A stretch of 64,000 bases of DNA from Mycobacterium paragordonae (lineage in GTDB: Bacteria; Actinomycetota; Actinomycetes; Mycobacteriales; Mycobacteriaceae): NCBI RefSeq assembly GCF_003614435.1, contig NZ_CP025546.1:620001-684000 (forward strand), in the 5' to 3' direction. Shown here one piece after another: positions 1 to 9,362 of the stretch (the stretch's first letter is position 1; the number at the start of each line of letters is the position of its first letter). The position numbers and the translations under genes were made by a program. The notes under the pieces were generated by a model that had not been told where the DNA came from, did no database searches, and saw only the letters and a list, made by a program, of their open reading frames with translations.

Positions 1-870
1 GGCGAACCACAACGGGGGATCCGGCACGGCCGGCCTGTGCACACGCACCAACACGGCCACCGAAGCCTCGTCGACCGCGCCGAATGCCAGAAAGATCGTC
101 AGCCAGTTCAGCCAGGCGAAGTTTCCCGAAGCCACCAGCCACAACTGGGTGACGACGATCACGGCGGCCGCGATACTGGCGACGGGTTGTGGAGCGAACA
201 ACCCGAACGGCACCACCAACTGCGCAAAGTGGTTGCCCGCCACTTCAATTCGGTGTAATGGCCGAGGCAGGTGGTGAAAGAACCAGCTCAACGGACCGGG
301 CATCGGCTGGGTTTCATGGTGATAGTCCAGACAACTCAGATCGCGCCAGCAGGAATCGCCGCGCATCTTTATCAGCCCCGCGCCGAACTCGACGCGAAAC
401 AACAGCCAGCGCACCAACCACAACGTCAGCACGGGCGGCGCCACCTGCCCGTTGCCCAGGAAGATCATCAGGAATCCGGTCTCCAGCAGCAGGGACTCCC
501 AGCCGAAGCCGTACCACGTCTGCCCAACGTTGACGATCGACAGGTACAGCACCCAGAGCGTCGCCCACATCAACACAGAAGCCCACAACGGCACCAGATC
601 CAGGCCGCCGACCATCGCGGCCGACAAGGCCGCGCCGAACCACGCCACCGCGGCGAACAACCGGTCGGAATAGCGCAGCTGAAAGATGCTCGGAGCCCGC
701 CAGAATGACCGCTTCGCCAGATATCCCGGCACTGGCAGCATCCCGCGCTCCCCGATCAGCGGCCGGAACTGCCGCGCCGCCGCCACGAACGCAACGAGGT
801 AGATCGCCGCGACGCCGCGCTCCAGCACCCGTGCGCCCAACCAATATTCAGGTGCCGAAAACCAATTCAT
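1..870 (-). CDS. HTTM / lipase-maturation-factor-like membrane protein (Rv0235c-like), 3' end outside window
   Basis: The minus-strand frame stays open for 290 codons from ATG at 870 to the window edge, so the C terminus is missing. The protein opens MNWFSAPEYWLGARVLERG and carries several hydrophobic segments with a repeated WxxxLxxR pattern (VLTLWLVRWLLFRVEFGAGL). It also contains the CWRDLSCLDYHHETQP-type loop seen in HTTM/lipase maturation factor proteins, where a short Cys/His-rich stretch lies near the membrane. It sits 53 bases downstream of aftD on the same strand, as Rv0235c does in M. tuberculosis, so the two are probably cotranscribed. The biochemical role of the mycobacterial family members is not established; chaperoning or processing of an exported protein is only inferred from the eukaryotic relatives. 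Confidence 0.85.
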   Translation of the reverse strand, partial: MNWFSAPEYWLGARVLERGVAAIYLVAFVAAARQFRPLIGERGMLPVPGYLAKRSFWRAPSIFQLRYSDRLFAAVAWFGAALSAAMVGGLDLVPLWASVLMWATLWVLYLSIVNVGQTWYGFGWESLLLETGFLMIFLGNGQVAPPVLTLWLVRWLLFRVEFGAGLIKMRGDSCWRDLSCLDYHHETQPMPGPLSWFFHHLPRPLHRIEVAGNHFAQLVVPFGLFAPQPVASIAAAVIVVTQLWLVASGNFAWLNWLTIFLAFGAVDEASVAVLVRVHRPAVPDPPLWFA

Positions 871-923
871 GGCCCACAACTCCTCTGGGTATCCAGTCAA
901 CCAGGCCGAAAACCCGCGGCCAA

Positions 924-3900
924 CTACGAGTTGGCGCCCTTCGCCCGTCCCACCACCGATGTAGCCACCGCGGCCAGCGAAATCAACGCCAGCAGTTGCA
1001 CACTCGCGGAATGTCCGGCGTAGCCGTCGACCGAGCGCCACGGATGACGTGACAACGCCGCCCCGGCCAACACGATGCCGCCCGCGCTGAGCCCCACGGT
1101 CAGCCCGTCGCGCCACCGAGGGGGCGCCAGGTATCGCACGCCCAGCAGAGCCCCGACCACCAGAACGCCGACGACGCCGGCGATCAGACCGCCCGCTCCC
1201 AGCACCGCCACCCCGGCCCAAACCCCGGTCGGCCACGGAACCGCGGCCGCGTCATCATCAGAACCGTTGCGGCGCCGCCAAAATGCCAGCAGCGCCAGCA
1301 GCGGCAACAGGCTCAGGCCCAGTCCCAGACCGGCCCGGTACACCGTGTTGGCGGCGAAGGTCAGCGTGATGGTGCCGGCGTCACCCGCGGGCACCAACCA
1401 CGCCTGCTGCCAACCGTTGACCGCCACCGGTGTCAGGCGTGCGCCTCTACTGTCACGGGCCACCCACCCCGGGTTGATGCTCTCCGGTATCACCAGCACC
1501 CGTGAGTTCGCCGACGCGGGCGCTCGCACCTCCCGACGTGCTGGTCCCCAGGCACCGGTATCGGCGGAAACCACAGGTGCACAAGGTGATTCGGGTGTGG
1601 CCGACAGCTGCGCGCCGTCCACCACGAATGCCGCACCCGGACTGATCAACAGCTCCTGCCGGCCGGCCGGCAGCTCGATCGGACCGGGTTCGCACGGTTG
1701 CGCCGCGACGGGCTCGTCGTCCAGCAAGGCGCCGGCGGTGGTCCGGATCGAGGTATGCAGGAACCGGCCGGCCACGGCGATGACCGGCCCGTGCTCACAG
1801 TCGACGAAAACTTCCCGGGTGCGCGCGGCCTCAGCGCCGCCACCGGCCGCGATCGGGTTGCCGTCGGCGCCGAGCGCTGCCACCTCGGCCAGCCCCGGCG
1901 GCTTGAGCTGGTCGAATCCGAGCGCGTTACGGTCGATGATGTCCTGCCAATCGAGCAGGCTCACCGTGACGGTGTCGGTCACCCTCGGGTGCAGCGTGAG
2001 CGTCTGCGCATCGCGGCTCGGGTCCACGGCCTGCACCTGCGGTCCGTCGCCCAGGTCGACAGCCAGCATGGTCGGATGGGCTGGGAGTGTGGTCCGGCTG
2101 GGCGCCACCCGCAACCCGGTCACCTCGGTGGCCCGCGGCAGCTTCAGCGTCAGCGTCGGCGGGGTCTTGAACTGCACCACCCGCTGCGGCGCGGTCCACG
2201 CCGTGGCCGGATCGCCGTCGGTGGCCGCATACGCCGAGCCGAGCACCTCGACCAGGTCGGAATCACCATAAGCCCGAGTGGTATTCGGCTCAGCGACCAG
2301 ATCCGCCAGTTTAGGTCCCTGACGCGGGCGCACCCACACGGTCGGAGTCACCGACACCGGGCTGGGCACCGTCAGGGTACGGCTCAGGTTGACGGGCTCC
2401 TCGGGAGCCAGGGCCATCGACGCGGCGCACCGCACGCTGACCGGCCCCGGCGCGCATCCCGGGCGGCCCAGCAATTCAGCGCCCAGGTCCCAGCCCGCGA
2501 TCGTGGCGCCGGATGGCGGGCCCGGCACCAGGACGGTGTGCCGCAACTGCACCGGATGGGCGAAGCCCGACGCGTCGTACTGGGTGACCGTCAGATCGGT
2601 GATCCCGAACTGCACCCCGGCCGATCCGTCGTCGGTGCCGGCCGCCGTGACCCGCACCCACGGCGTCTCGCCGACGGGCAGCGCGGCGCTCAACGGCTTT
2701 CCGGACTCGTCGAACCGCAAGGTGGTGCTGCCGTTGGCGGTTTCGACCAGGATGCGGCGCACCTGCGCGCCGACGGCCGACGCGCTCGGTGTCAGGGTGA
2801 GGACCGCGTTGGTCACCGGATGGTCGAAATCCACCTGCAGCCACTGCCCGACGGCGGCCTGCAGGGCGTTGGACACCCAGGACGTCGCCGGATCGCCGTC
2901 CACGGCGGCGGCGGGCGAGGTCGCCGCGGCGACATCGGGTAGGGCGGTGGCATCCGACGACGAACTCGACACCGTGATGCGGCCACCGGTCCAGCTTCCG
3001 TAGACGGTGTCGGCGCCGGGTACGGGGTAATCGGGCACCCGGTTGTAGGTGTGCCGGGCGTCCCCGGGCGCCCGAATCGCCGACGAATGCAGGTCGACGC
3101 GGCCGTAGTCGGTTTCGCGGGCGAGCGGGGTATCGGTGACGGTGACTTCCGGCGTCGCTAGCCCGGCGGCCCGGGCGTCTGCGGTAAGCAACACCGGGCC
3201 CAGCGGCGGCTGACCCAGCAACCGTCGCCGTTCGTCCAGTCGCAGCAACACTTCGGGTCCACCGTCGACGCGGGGCAGCCGCGCAACGTCGGCGAAGTAC
3301 GGCGCGCCCGGATGGCCCCCCGCACCGACCCGATAGATCTGAACGGCCGGGTACCGCGGCCGCAACCCGCTGTCACTGACGAAGCCGGCCAGCACTCCGG
3401 GGCCGACCGGCGCACCGAACTCGGCCACTTTCGTCAACCCCGGCGACCCCGAGATGGCGCGGTGCACCAGTATCGGCCGGGCCGACCGCGACGACTCGGG
3501 GTCCAGGTCGTTGCGCACCGCCACGTACGAAATACCTTGTCGGGCAAGGGTATCGGCCAAGCCGGCGGATGGCCGTCCGGCCGCGAACAGACGTTGCACC
3601 GAATCGATAGCCCGAATGGTCTGCGGCGGTGTCAGCGGGATCGAGTCGCGCACCCCCCACGCGCTGCTGCCGAGCACCTGCAGCGGCTCGTCGTGACTCG
3701 TTCCCCACACCTGGGTGGCAAAGGGCGCGCCCGGCACCACCAGCACCCGCCCGTCCTGGTGAGCGGTGAGCCAGTCGGCCGCTTCATGCCAGTAGTCCGG
3801 CAGCGCGCTGAACGTGCCCGGCGGGGCCAGGCGTGCGGACCACGCCAGTGACGTGCTCACCAGCAGTCCTACGAGCGCGACGATCCCGACCGCCACCCGG

Positions 3901-5081
3901 CGGTCCCGCTCCGGGTGGGCGAACGCGGCCAGCCACGCCGCTTTCGGAGCGCTGCCCGGCAACGGGATGCGGCCCAGCAGGTGCGCGAACCCGAGGACCA
4001 GCGGGATGCGGACGACGGGCCCGAGCTTGTGCACATTGCGCAGCGGAGTGCCGCCGGCATCCAGGAAGGCCTGCACCTGGTGGGCGACCGGCGATCCCAG
4101 CCCGCCGCTGTAACCGACGGCCAGCAGCACCACGCCGACCAGCAGCATGGTCACCAGCCGGCCCCGGGCCGGCATCGCGGCAGCGGCCAGCCCGGCCAAC
4201 CCGGCCCCGGCGACCAAACAGGTGCCCAGGATGGCGACCGGCCCGGTGACCAGGGGAGCGCCCGCCGTGGCCGTGGGCGCCACGAACGGAGTCCAGCTGT
4301 CGGTACCGCGCAACAGCTCCACCAGCGACGACCACTGCGTAGTCACCCCGGAGGATTCGATGAAGTCCAGAAACGGCGGGCTGACGTTGCGCAACTGGCT
4401 CAGTGCCACCACCCACCACAACACCGCCGGAACCAGCGCCACGACCAGCCACCCGGCGTAGCGCCACCAGCGCCGATTCGGCCGGTGCGCGGCCAGCCAG
4501 ATCGCCGCCGGAAGGCAACCGGCCAGCGTCGCGATCGCATTGACCGCGCCCATCAGCGCAACCGCGATCCCCGCCTGGCCGGCCAGCACCCGCGCCGAGC
4601 GCCCCGGGCCACCGCGCTCGGCCTTGTTTCCCAGAGCGAGAATCGTCGGCAGCAGCACCCAGGGCGCGAGCATCATCGGCAGCGTTTCCGAGGAGATCGA
4701 TCCCAGCGTGGTCAGCACCCGCGGTGACAGTGCGAACGCGACGGCGCCGAGCATCCGGGACGCCGGGCTGCCGATGCCCAGCGCCTCGGCGACCCGCAGC
4801 ATCCCCCAGAACCCCACCGTCAGCAGCAGCGCCCACCACAGCCGCTGGGTGACCCAGCCGGGCACGCCCAGCGCATGTCCGATCAGGAAGAAGGTGCCGT
4901 GCGGAAACAGGTAGCCGTAGGCCTGGTTCTGCGACTGGCCGAACGGCAGCTCGCTGTTCCACAGGTTGGTGGCGCGGGTCAGGAAGCGCAGCGGGTTGGC
5001 GGTGAGGTCGAGTTTGGTGTCGGGGGAGACCTGGCCGGGTGACTGGAGGAAGGACAGCAGCAGCGATACGGCTCCGACCAA
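924..5081 (-). CDS. aftD: Alpha-(1->3)-arabinofuranosyltransferase AftD
   Basis: A very large polytopic GT-C glycosyltransferase that adds branching arabinofuranose residues to arabinogalactan and lipoarabinomannan from decaprenyl-phospho-arabinose. The first ~420 residues contain about a dozen hydrophobic helices (for example near VLLAVGYSGGLGSPV) and a cluster of acidic and aromatic loop residues. The long periplasmic part contains jelly-roll carbohydrate-binding-like segments (AVDGDPATSWVSNALQAAVGQWLQVDF, given here by its discoidin-like signature at about residues 660-690), and hydrophobic helices return at the end. The length, ~1385 aa, fits the mycobacterial family (~1400). The listed start is a TTG at 5081. 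The frame stays open upstream with convincing sequence (PALSRRWLL) but has no ATG or GTG, so the true N terminus may be a few residues longer. It is preceded by the small Rv0236A-type gene. Confidence 0.93.
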   Translation of the reverse strand: MVGAVSLLLSFLQSPGQVSPDTKLDLTANPLRFLTRATNLWNSELPFGQSQNQAYGYLFPHGTFFLIGHALGVPGWVTQRLWWALLLTVGFWGMLRVAEALGIGSPASRMLGAVAFALSPRVLTTLGSISSETLPMMLAPWVLLPTILALGNKAERGGPGRSARVLAGQAGIAVALMGAVNAIATLAGCLPAAIWLAAHRPNRRWWRYAGWLVVALVPAVLWWVVALSQLRNVSPPFLDFIESSGVTTQWSSLVELLRGTDSWTPFVAPTATAGAPLVTGPVAILGTCLVAGAGLAGLAAAAMPARGRLVTMLLVGVVLLAVGYSGGLGSPVAHQVQAFLDAGGTPLRNVHKLGPVVRIPLVLGFAHLLGRIPLPGSAPKAAWLAAFAHPERDRRVAVGIVALVGLLVSTSLAWSARLAPPGTFSALPDYWHEAADWLTAHQDGRVLVVPGAPFATQVWGTSHDEPLQVLGSSAWGVRDSIPLTPPQTIRAIDSVQRLFAAGRPSAGLADTLARQGISYVAVRNDLDPESSRSARPILVHRAISGSPGLTKVAEFGAPVGPGVLAGFVSDSGLRPRYPAVQIYRVGAGGHPGAPYFADVARLPRVDGGPEVLLRLDERRRLLGQPPLGPVLLTADARAAGLATPEVTVTDTPLARETDYGRVDLHSSAIRAPGDARHTYNRVPDYPVPGADTVYGSWTGGRITVSSSSSDATALPDVAAATSPAAAVDGDPATSWVSNALQAAVGQWLQVDFDHPVTNAVLTLTPSASAVGAQVRRILVETANGSTTLRFDESGKPLSAALPVGETPWVRVTAAGTDDGSAGVQFGITDLTVTQYDASGFAHPVQLRHTVLVPGPPSGATIAGWDLGAELLGRPGCAPGPVSVRCAASMALAPEEPVNLSRTLTVPSPVSVTPTVWVRPRQGPKLADLVAEPNTTRAYGDSDLVEVLGSAYAATDGDPATAWTAPQRVVQFKTPPTLTLKLPRATEVTGLRVAPSRTTLPAHPTMLAVDLGDGPQVQAVDPSRDAQTLTLHPRVTDTVTVSLLDWQDIIDRNALGFDQLKPPGLAEVAALGADGNPIAAGGGAEAARTREVFVDCEHGPVIAVAGRFLHTSIRTTAGALLDDEPVAAQPCEPGPIELPAGRQELLISPGAAFVVDGAQLSATPESPCAPVVSADTGAWGPARREVRAPASANSRVLVIPESINPGWVARDSRGARLTPVAVNGWQQAWLVPAGDAGTITLTFAANTVYRAGLGLGLSLLPLLALLAFWRRRNGSDDDAAAVPWPTGVWAGVAVLGAGGLIAGVVGVLVVGALLGVRYLAPPRWRDGLTVGLSAGGIVLAGAALSRHPWRSVDGYAGHSASVQLLALISLAAVATSVVGRAKGANS

Positions 5082-5127
5082 CAGCAGCCAGCGACGCGAA
5101 AGGGCCGGAAACTCGACCTTCGGCTGG

Positions 5128-5301
5128 CTAGCTACGGTTTCCGTACTCGACCCGGTTGAGCACCGACGACCCCGGATCGCCCCCGGGCAGTGGCGGCTTG
5201 GTGTCCTGCTGGACCATCAAGGTGACGCCGAAGATCGCCGCCGCGCCGAGCAACAGGCCGACTACCACACTGGCGGCGGCGGGCGCGACGATCCGGTTCA
5301 T
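5128..5301 (-). CDS. Small membrane/secreted protein (Rv0236A-like, 57 aa)
   Basis: A 57-residue protein beginning MNRIVAPAAASVVVGLL, with one hydrophobic segment at about residues 5-28 followed by a short polar tail (PPLPGGDPGSS, ending VEYGNRS). This is the pattern of a small N-terminally anchored or exported protein. The ATG at 5301 is preferred over an upstream start because the conserved part begins there and matches the M. tuberculosis neighbour of aftD in length and sequence. It lies immediately upstream of aftD on the same strand. The aftD reading frame runs back through this gene's end, suggesting translational coupling. Its function is unknown; an accessory role to AftD is an inference from position alone. 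Confidence 0.8.
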   Translation of the reverse strand: MNRIVAPAAASVVVGLLLGAAAIFGVTLMVQQDTKPPLPGGDPGSSVLNRVEYGNRS

Positions 5302-5403
5302 GTCACCGAACCTAGCAGACTGACGCAGGGCAGCAGTGCTTACCCGCCACGCGTGCACCCGCCCCAGAACCGGGCCTCAAAGTGCTCGTGACAGCATGTC
5401 CGG

Positions 5404-6585
5404 ATGGCTTTTCCGCGCACCCTGGCCGTCCTTGCCGCCGCATCGATGCTGGTCGTCGCCTGCCACGGCGGGACCAAGCCCGGGAAGTCGTCAGCCCCGA
5501 GCAGCCCGAGCTCGTCGAGCACCAGTTCCACCCCGGCCGCGGCACCGGGCCCGCGGGTGTGCGCCGACCCGCCCGACGTCCCCGGCAAGATGCCCAACCT
5601 GCGTGACAAGCTGGCCCAGCTGCTGATGGTCGGGGTGCGCGACGCCGCCGACGCCAGGGCCGTGGTCACCGAGTCCCATGTCGGGGGCATCCTGATCGGC
5701 AGCGACACCGACCTGTCCATGCTCCCGGGACCGCTGGGCGAGATCGCCAACGCGGCCGGTCCGCTGCCGCTCGCCGTCGGCGTCGACGAGGAGGGCGGCC
5801 GGGTGTCGCGGTTGCGGACCCTGCTGGACGGCAGGGGCCCGACAGCCAAGGAGATGGGGCAGACGATGACGCCCGCCCAGGTTCACGATCTGGTGCTGAC
5901 CCGCGGCCGCAAGATGAAAGAACTGGGCATCACCGTCGACTTCGCCCCGGTGGTCGACGTGACCGACGAGCCCGACGACAGCGTGATCGGCGACCGCTCG
6001 TTCGGTGCGGATCCCGCGAAAGTCACCGAGTACGCCGGCGCCTACGCGCAGGGCCTGCGCGACGCGAAGCTGCTGCCGGTGCTCAAGCACTTCCCCGGGC
6101 ACGGCCACGGCTCCGGCGATTCGCACACCGGCGGCGTCACCACGCCACCGCTGTCCGAGCTCATCGCCAACGACCTGGTGCCGTATCGGACCCTGCTCAA
6201 TGCCATCCCGGTTGCGGTGATGGTCGGGCACATGCAGGTCCCCGGGTTGACCGGCAGTGATCCGGCCAGCCTCAGCAAAGCCGCCCTCGATCTGCTGCGG
6301 ACCGGCACCGGCTACGGCGGGCCGCCGTTCAACGGTCCGGTCTTCAGCGACGACGTGTCCAGCATGGCCGCCATCTCCGACCGGTTCGGCGTGACCGAGG
6401 CCGTGCTGAAAACGTTGCAGGCCGGCACCGACATCGCACTGTGGGTCACCACCAAGGAAGTGCCCGCCGTGCTGGACCGGCTGGAACAGGCCGTCAACGC
6501 CGGCGATCTGCCGGTTCAGCAGGTGGACGCCTCACTGGTGCGGGTCGCGGCGATGAAGGGTGTCACCGCGACGTGTGGCCGCTAG
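5404..6585 (+). CDS. lpqI: Lipoprotein beta-N-acetylglucosaminidase LpqI (GH3)
   Basis: A surface lipoprotein of glycoside hydrolase family 3 that cleaves N-acetylglucosamine from muropeptides and contributes to peptidoglycan recycling. The first 20 residues form a signal peptide ending in a lipobox (VVAC, Cys20), followed by a Ser/Pro/Thr-rich linker to about residue 50. The bacterial NagZ-type signature KHFPGHG-x4-D-x-H is present at residues 228-241 and supplies the Asp/His catalytic dyad. The length of 393 aa is close to the M. tuberculosis protein. The start is the first ATG before a typical MAFPRTLAVL signal sequence. It is divergent from the aftD cluster and followed 41 bases later by a TetR gene on the same strand. 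Confidence 0.93.
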   Translation: MAFPRTLAVLAAASMLVVACHGGTKPGKSSAPSSPSSSSTSSTPAAAPGPRVCADPPDVPGKMPNLRDKLAQLLMVGVRDAADARAVVTESHVGGILIGSDTDLSMLPGPLGEIANAAGPLPLAVGVDEEGGRVSRLRTLLDGRGPTAKEMGQTMTPAQVHDLVLTRGRKMKELGITVDFAPVVDVTDEPDDSVIGDRSFGADPAKVTEYAGAYAQGLRDAKLLPVLKHFPGHGHGSGDSHTGGVTTPPLSELIANDLVPYRTLLNAIPVAVMVGHMQVPGLTGSDPASLSKAALDLLRTGTGYGGPPFNGPVFSDDVSSMAAISDRFGVTEAVLKTLQAGTDIALWVTTKEVPAVLDRLEQAVNAGDLPVQQVDASLVRVAAMKGVTATCGR

Positions 6586-6626
6586 CCGAATTGCTTACCC
6601 TTGATTCGGACAGATAGGGGTTAGCG

Positions 6627-7253
6627 ATGGCAGGTGGTACCAAGCGGTTACCGCGTGCTGTCCGCGAGCAACAAATGCTCGACGCCGCAGTGCAGATGTT
6701 CTCGGTCAACGGCTATCACGAAACCTCGATGGACACCATCGCCGCCGCGGCCGAGATCTCCAAGCCGATGCTCTACCTGTATTACGGATCCAAGGAAGAC
6801 CTGTTCGGCGCCTGCCTGAACCGGGAGATGAGCCGGTTCATCGACGGCGTGCGCGCCGACATCGACTTCACGCAGAGCCCAAAAGATCTGTTGCGCAACA
6901 CCATTGTGGCGTTCCTGCGTTATATCGACGAGAACCGCGCGTCCTGGATCGTGATGTACACCCAGGCCACCAGCTCCCAGGCGTTCGCCCATACCGTGCG
7001 CGAGGGCCGGGAACAGATCATCGAACTGGTGGCCGGGCTGGTGCGGGCCGGCACCCGCAGCCCGCGGTCCGATGCCGAAATCGAGATCATGGCGGTGGCT
7101 TTGGTGGGCGCCGGCGAAGCGGTGGCCAGCCGGCTCAGCACCGGTGACATCGACGTCGACGCGGCCGCCGAGATGATGATCGACCTGTTCTGGGCGGGTC
7201 TGCGGGGGGCGCCGGCCGACCGGGATGTCGGCCCGAACACCGCGACCGGTTAA
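6627..7253 (+). CDS. TetR-family transcriptional regulator (Rv0238-like)
   Basis: A 208-residue one-component repressor. The N-terminal helix-turn-helix lies in residues ~12-58 (MLDAAVQMFSVNGYHETSMDTIAAAAEISKPMLYLYYGSKEDLF), including the usual TetR helix-3 pattern with LYLYYGSK. The C-terminal ligand-binding half is all helical. Conserved placement after lpqI identifies it with Rv0238. The start follows the AGGGGTTAGCG leader. The 3' end overlaps the convergent dipeptidase gene by 4 bases. The ligand and targets are unknown; the neighbouring VanX-like and ClC genes are candidates only by proximity. Confidence 0.88.
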   Translation: MAGGTKRLPRAVREQQMLDAAVQMFSVNGYHETSMDTIAAAAEISKPMLYLYYGSKEDLFGACLNREMSRFIDGVRADIDFTQSPKDLLRNTIVAFLRYIDENRASWIVMYTQATSSQAFAHTVREGREQIIELVAGLVRAGTRSPRSDAEIEIMAVALVGAGEAVASRLSTGDIDVDAAAEMMIDLFWAGLRGAPADRDVGPNTATG

Positions 7254-8032
7254 TCGAACGACGAACGGTCGATGGGGAAGTCGAAGTAGGTATCCGGGTA
7301 GGGCTCCGGTTGAAAGGTGTAGTGCCACCATTCGTCGGCGTAGTTGACGAAGCCCTGGGCCTGCAGAACGTCCTTGAGCAGCAATCGATTCGACAGTTGC
7401 TCGCCCTGGACGTCCAGGGTGTGGGCGACCGGATCGAAACAGTCGAAGCCCGAGCCCATATCGATGGAATCGTCGGGAAACCGCTGCGGAGCCGGGGCCG
7501 TGCAATCCACCAGCGGCTGGTCCGGGATGTATCGCGGAGCGGGTGCGGCCGGCAGTCGCACCACCGTCAAATCGACCGTGCTGCCACGACTGTGCCCGGA
7601 GCGTGCGGCGATGTATCCGTCGCGGAACAACACCGACTTGTCCACGCGCGGATAGAACTCGGCCCTCATCCGCTGATCCGCCACATCGCTTGCCCAGCTG
7701 ACGAATTCGTCGACGGCGCGCTGTGGGCGGTAGCAGTCGTACACCTTCAGCGTGTAGCCGCGGGGTTTGAGCTGCTGCTGGGCTCGCCGTAGCCCCTCGG
7801 CCGCCGCGCGGGTGAGGATGCACAGCGGAGCCTGGTATCCGTCGACCGGGTCGCCGGTGAAGTTGTGCGGCGTGTAGTAGCGGATGTCCGCCTCGATACT
7901 CGGGTCGAGGTCCTGCAGCACCACGAAGTCGGCGGGCGCGACGGGGTCGGCCCGGGCAACCGGCGCGCCGCAGCAGACCGCCACCAGCACGACTGCCGCC
8001 AGCACGATGCCGGCAACCGGCCTGGCAAACAT
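7250..8032 (-). CDS. D-alanyl-D-alanine dipeptidase, VanX/M15D family, exported
   Basis: A zinc dipeptidase of peptidase family M15 with predicted D-Ala-D-Ala hydrolysing activity. Metal-binding motif 1 is SGHSRGSTVDLTV (SxHxxGxxxD), and the catalytic Glu/His motif is DEWWHYTF near the C terminus. The DCYRPQRAV substrate-pocket motif is also present. Residues 1-28 form a signal peptide (AAVVLVAVCCGAPVARA); the double Cys leaves a lipoprotein cleavage possible. It therefore acts outside the cytoplasm, unlike cytosolic VanX, and probably trims peptidoglycan-derived dipeptides. It occupies the place where M. tuberculosis has the VapBC24 pair. It is divergent from the ClC gene and convergent with the TetR gene. 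Confidence 0.88.
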   Translation of the reverse strand: MFARPVAGIVLAAVVLVAVCCGAPVARADPVAPADFVVLQDLDPSIEADIRYYTPHNFTGDPVDGYQAPLCILTRAAAEGLRRAQQQLKPRGYTLKVYDCYRPQRAVDEFVSWASDVADQRMRAEFYPRVDKSVLFRDGYIAARSGHSRGSTVDLTVVRLPAAPAPRYIPDQPLVDCTAPAPQRFPDDSIDMGSGFDCFDPVAHTLDVQGEQLSNRLLLKDVLQAQGFVNYADEWWHYTFQPEPYPDTYFDFPIDRSSFD

Positions 8033-8075
8033 GGGTCATCATTGACCGCCGGCAACTCGGTGCGCAACCGCGTCG

Positions 8076-9362
8076 GTGTCCGTATTGTCGGCAGGCGTGC
8101 CCCGAAAGCCCGGCGCCGACGAGTTCTATGCCTTCTTCTGTGCTGTCGTCATCGTCGGGCTTTTAGCCGGGCTCGCCGGGCTGGCCACCACGGTGGTGCT
8201 CCGGTCGGTCGAACACCTCACGTACCACTACACATTCGGCTCGCTGCTCGACGGGATCACCGGCAGCAGTCCGGTACGACGGGCCCTGGGCCCGATGGTG
8301 GGCGCGGCAGTGGCCGGCTCGGGCTGGTGGATCCTGCGGAGGCGTGCCGACGTCCCGCCGCTGGCCGGCACCATCGCCCGGCACGAACGGGTACCGCGGC
8401 TGACGTGGAGCATCGACGCCGTGCTCCAGGTGGTGCTGGTCGGCTCCGGCGCCTCGCTGGGCCGCGAAGGCGCGCCACGCCAATTCGCGTCAGTGCTGGG
8501 CGATTTCGGCACGGCGTGGCTGAAGCGGCTGTCCCCGGGCGACCGGGAGATCCTGCTGGCCTGCGCCGCCGGCGCCGGGCTCGGCGCGGTGTACGCGGTA
8601 CCGATGGCGGGTGCGCTCTTCACGTTGCGCATCCTCCTGAATACCTGGCGGTTGCGCGCGGTGGGCGCGGCGCTGATCACGTCGAGCCTGGCCGTCGCGG
8701 TCGGCTCGGCGGTCACCCACGACCACAACGAATTGCATTGGCGCGGCGCGGAATCGGCCTATCTGTTGAGCGCGCACGGGCTGGCGCTGGCACCGGTGGC
8801 CTTCGCGGTGGGGTGGGTCTTCAACAAGATCATCGCCGCGGCCCGTCCGGCCACACTGATCCGGTCCTGGGTGCTGATTCCCGCGCTTGCCGGCGCGGGG
8901 CTGCTGACCGGCGTCTGTTCGCACTGGTGGCCCGAGCTGCCCGGCAACGGAAAGAGCGTGCTCACCGTCAGTCTGGCCTCCGGTATGACACTGACCTCGG
9001 CCGCCGTGATCTTGGCGTTGAAGCCGGTGCTGACGGCGCTGTTCCTGCGCGCCGGCGGAGCCGGTGGCCTGCTCACGCCGTCGTTGGCCACCGGCGCGGC
9101 CGCGGGCACACTGCTGGTGCTGACGCTCAATCAGTTCGCCGGAACGCACTTGCACGGGCCGGTCATCTCCCTGGGTGCTGCGGCCGGCGTGCTGGCGGTG
9201 ACCCAGGGTTCACCGATCTGGGCAGCGATCTTCGTCTGGGAACTGGCGCGGCCACCGATCTGGATGCTGCTGGTGTTCGCCGTCACCGCGGTCGGGGCGC
9301 ACACGCTCGACAGACTGGTGGTCCGCCGTCAGCGCCTGCGCCTGGAAGACCGAGCGGGTTAG
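8076..9362 (+). CDS. ClC-family chloride channel/transporter
   Basis: A polytopic membrane protein of 428 aa with about ten hydrophobic segments. Conserved ClC signatures are visible: GSGASLGREGAP (the GxxxGxE region of the anion path) and GGLLTPSLATGA (corresponding to the GxFxP selectivity motif, with Leu-Leu instead of the usual Phe). A GSPIW-type segment follows near residue 390. It lacks C-terminal CBS domains, like many bacterial ClC transporters. The listed start is GTG at 8076; a second in-frame GTG at 8097 is possible because neither has a strong ribosome-binding site. Its 3' end overlaps the htdX stop by 4 bases, so the two genes converge. Whether it is a channel or a proton antiporter cannot be told from sequence. 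Confidence 0.85.
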   Translation: MSVLSAGVPRKPGADEFYAFFCAVVIVGLLAGLAGLATTVVLRSVEHLTYHYTFGSLLDGITGSSPVRRALGPMVGAAVAGSGWWILRRRADVPPLAGTIARHERVPRLTWSIDAVLQVVLVGSGASLGREGAPRQFASVLGDFGTAWLKRLSPGDREILLACAAGAGLGAVYAVPMAGALFTLRILLNTWRLRAVGAALITSSLAVAVGSAVTHDHNELHWRGAESAYLLSAHGLALAPVAFAVGWVFNKIIAAARPATLIRSWVLIPALAGAGLLTGVCSHWWPELPGNGKSVLTVSLASGMTLTSAAVILALKPVLTALFLRAGGAGGLLTPSLATGAAAGTLLVLTLNQFAGTHLHGPVISLGAAAGVLAVTQGSPIWAAIFVWELARPPIWMLLVFAVTAVGAHTLDRLVVRRQRLRLEDRAG

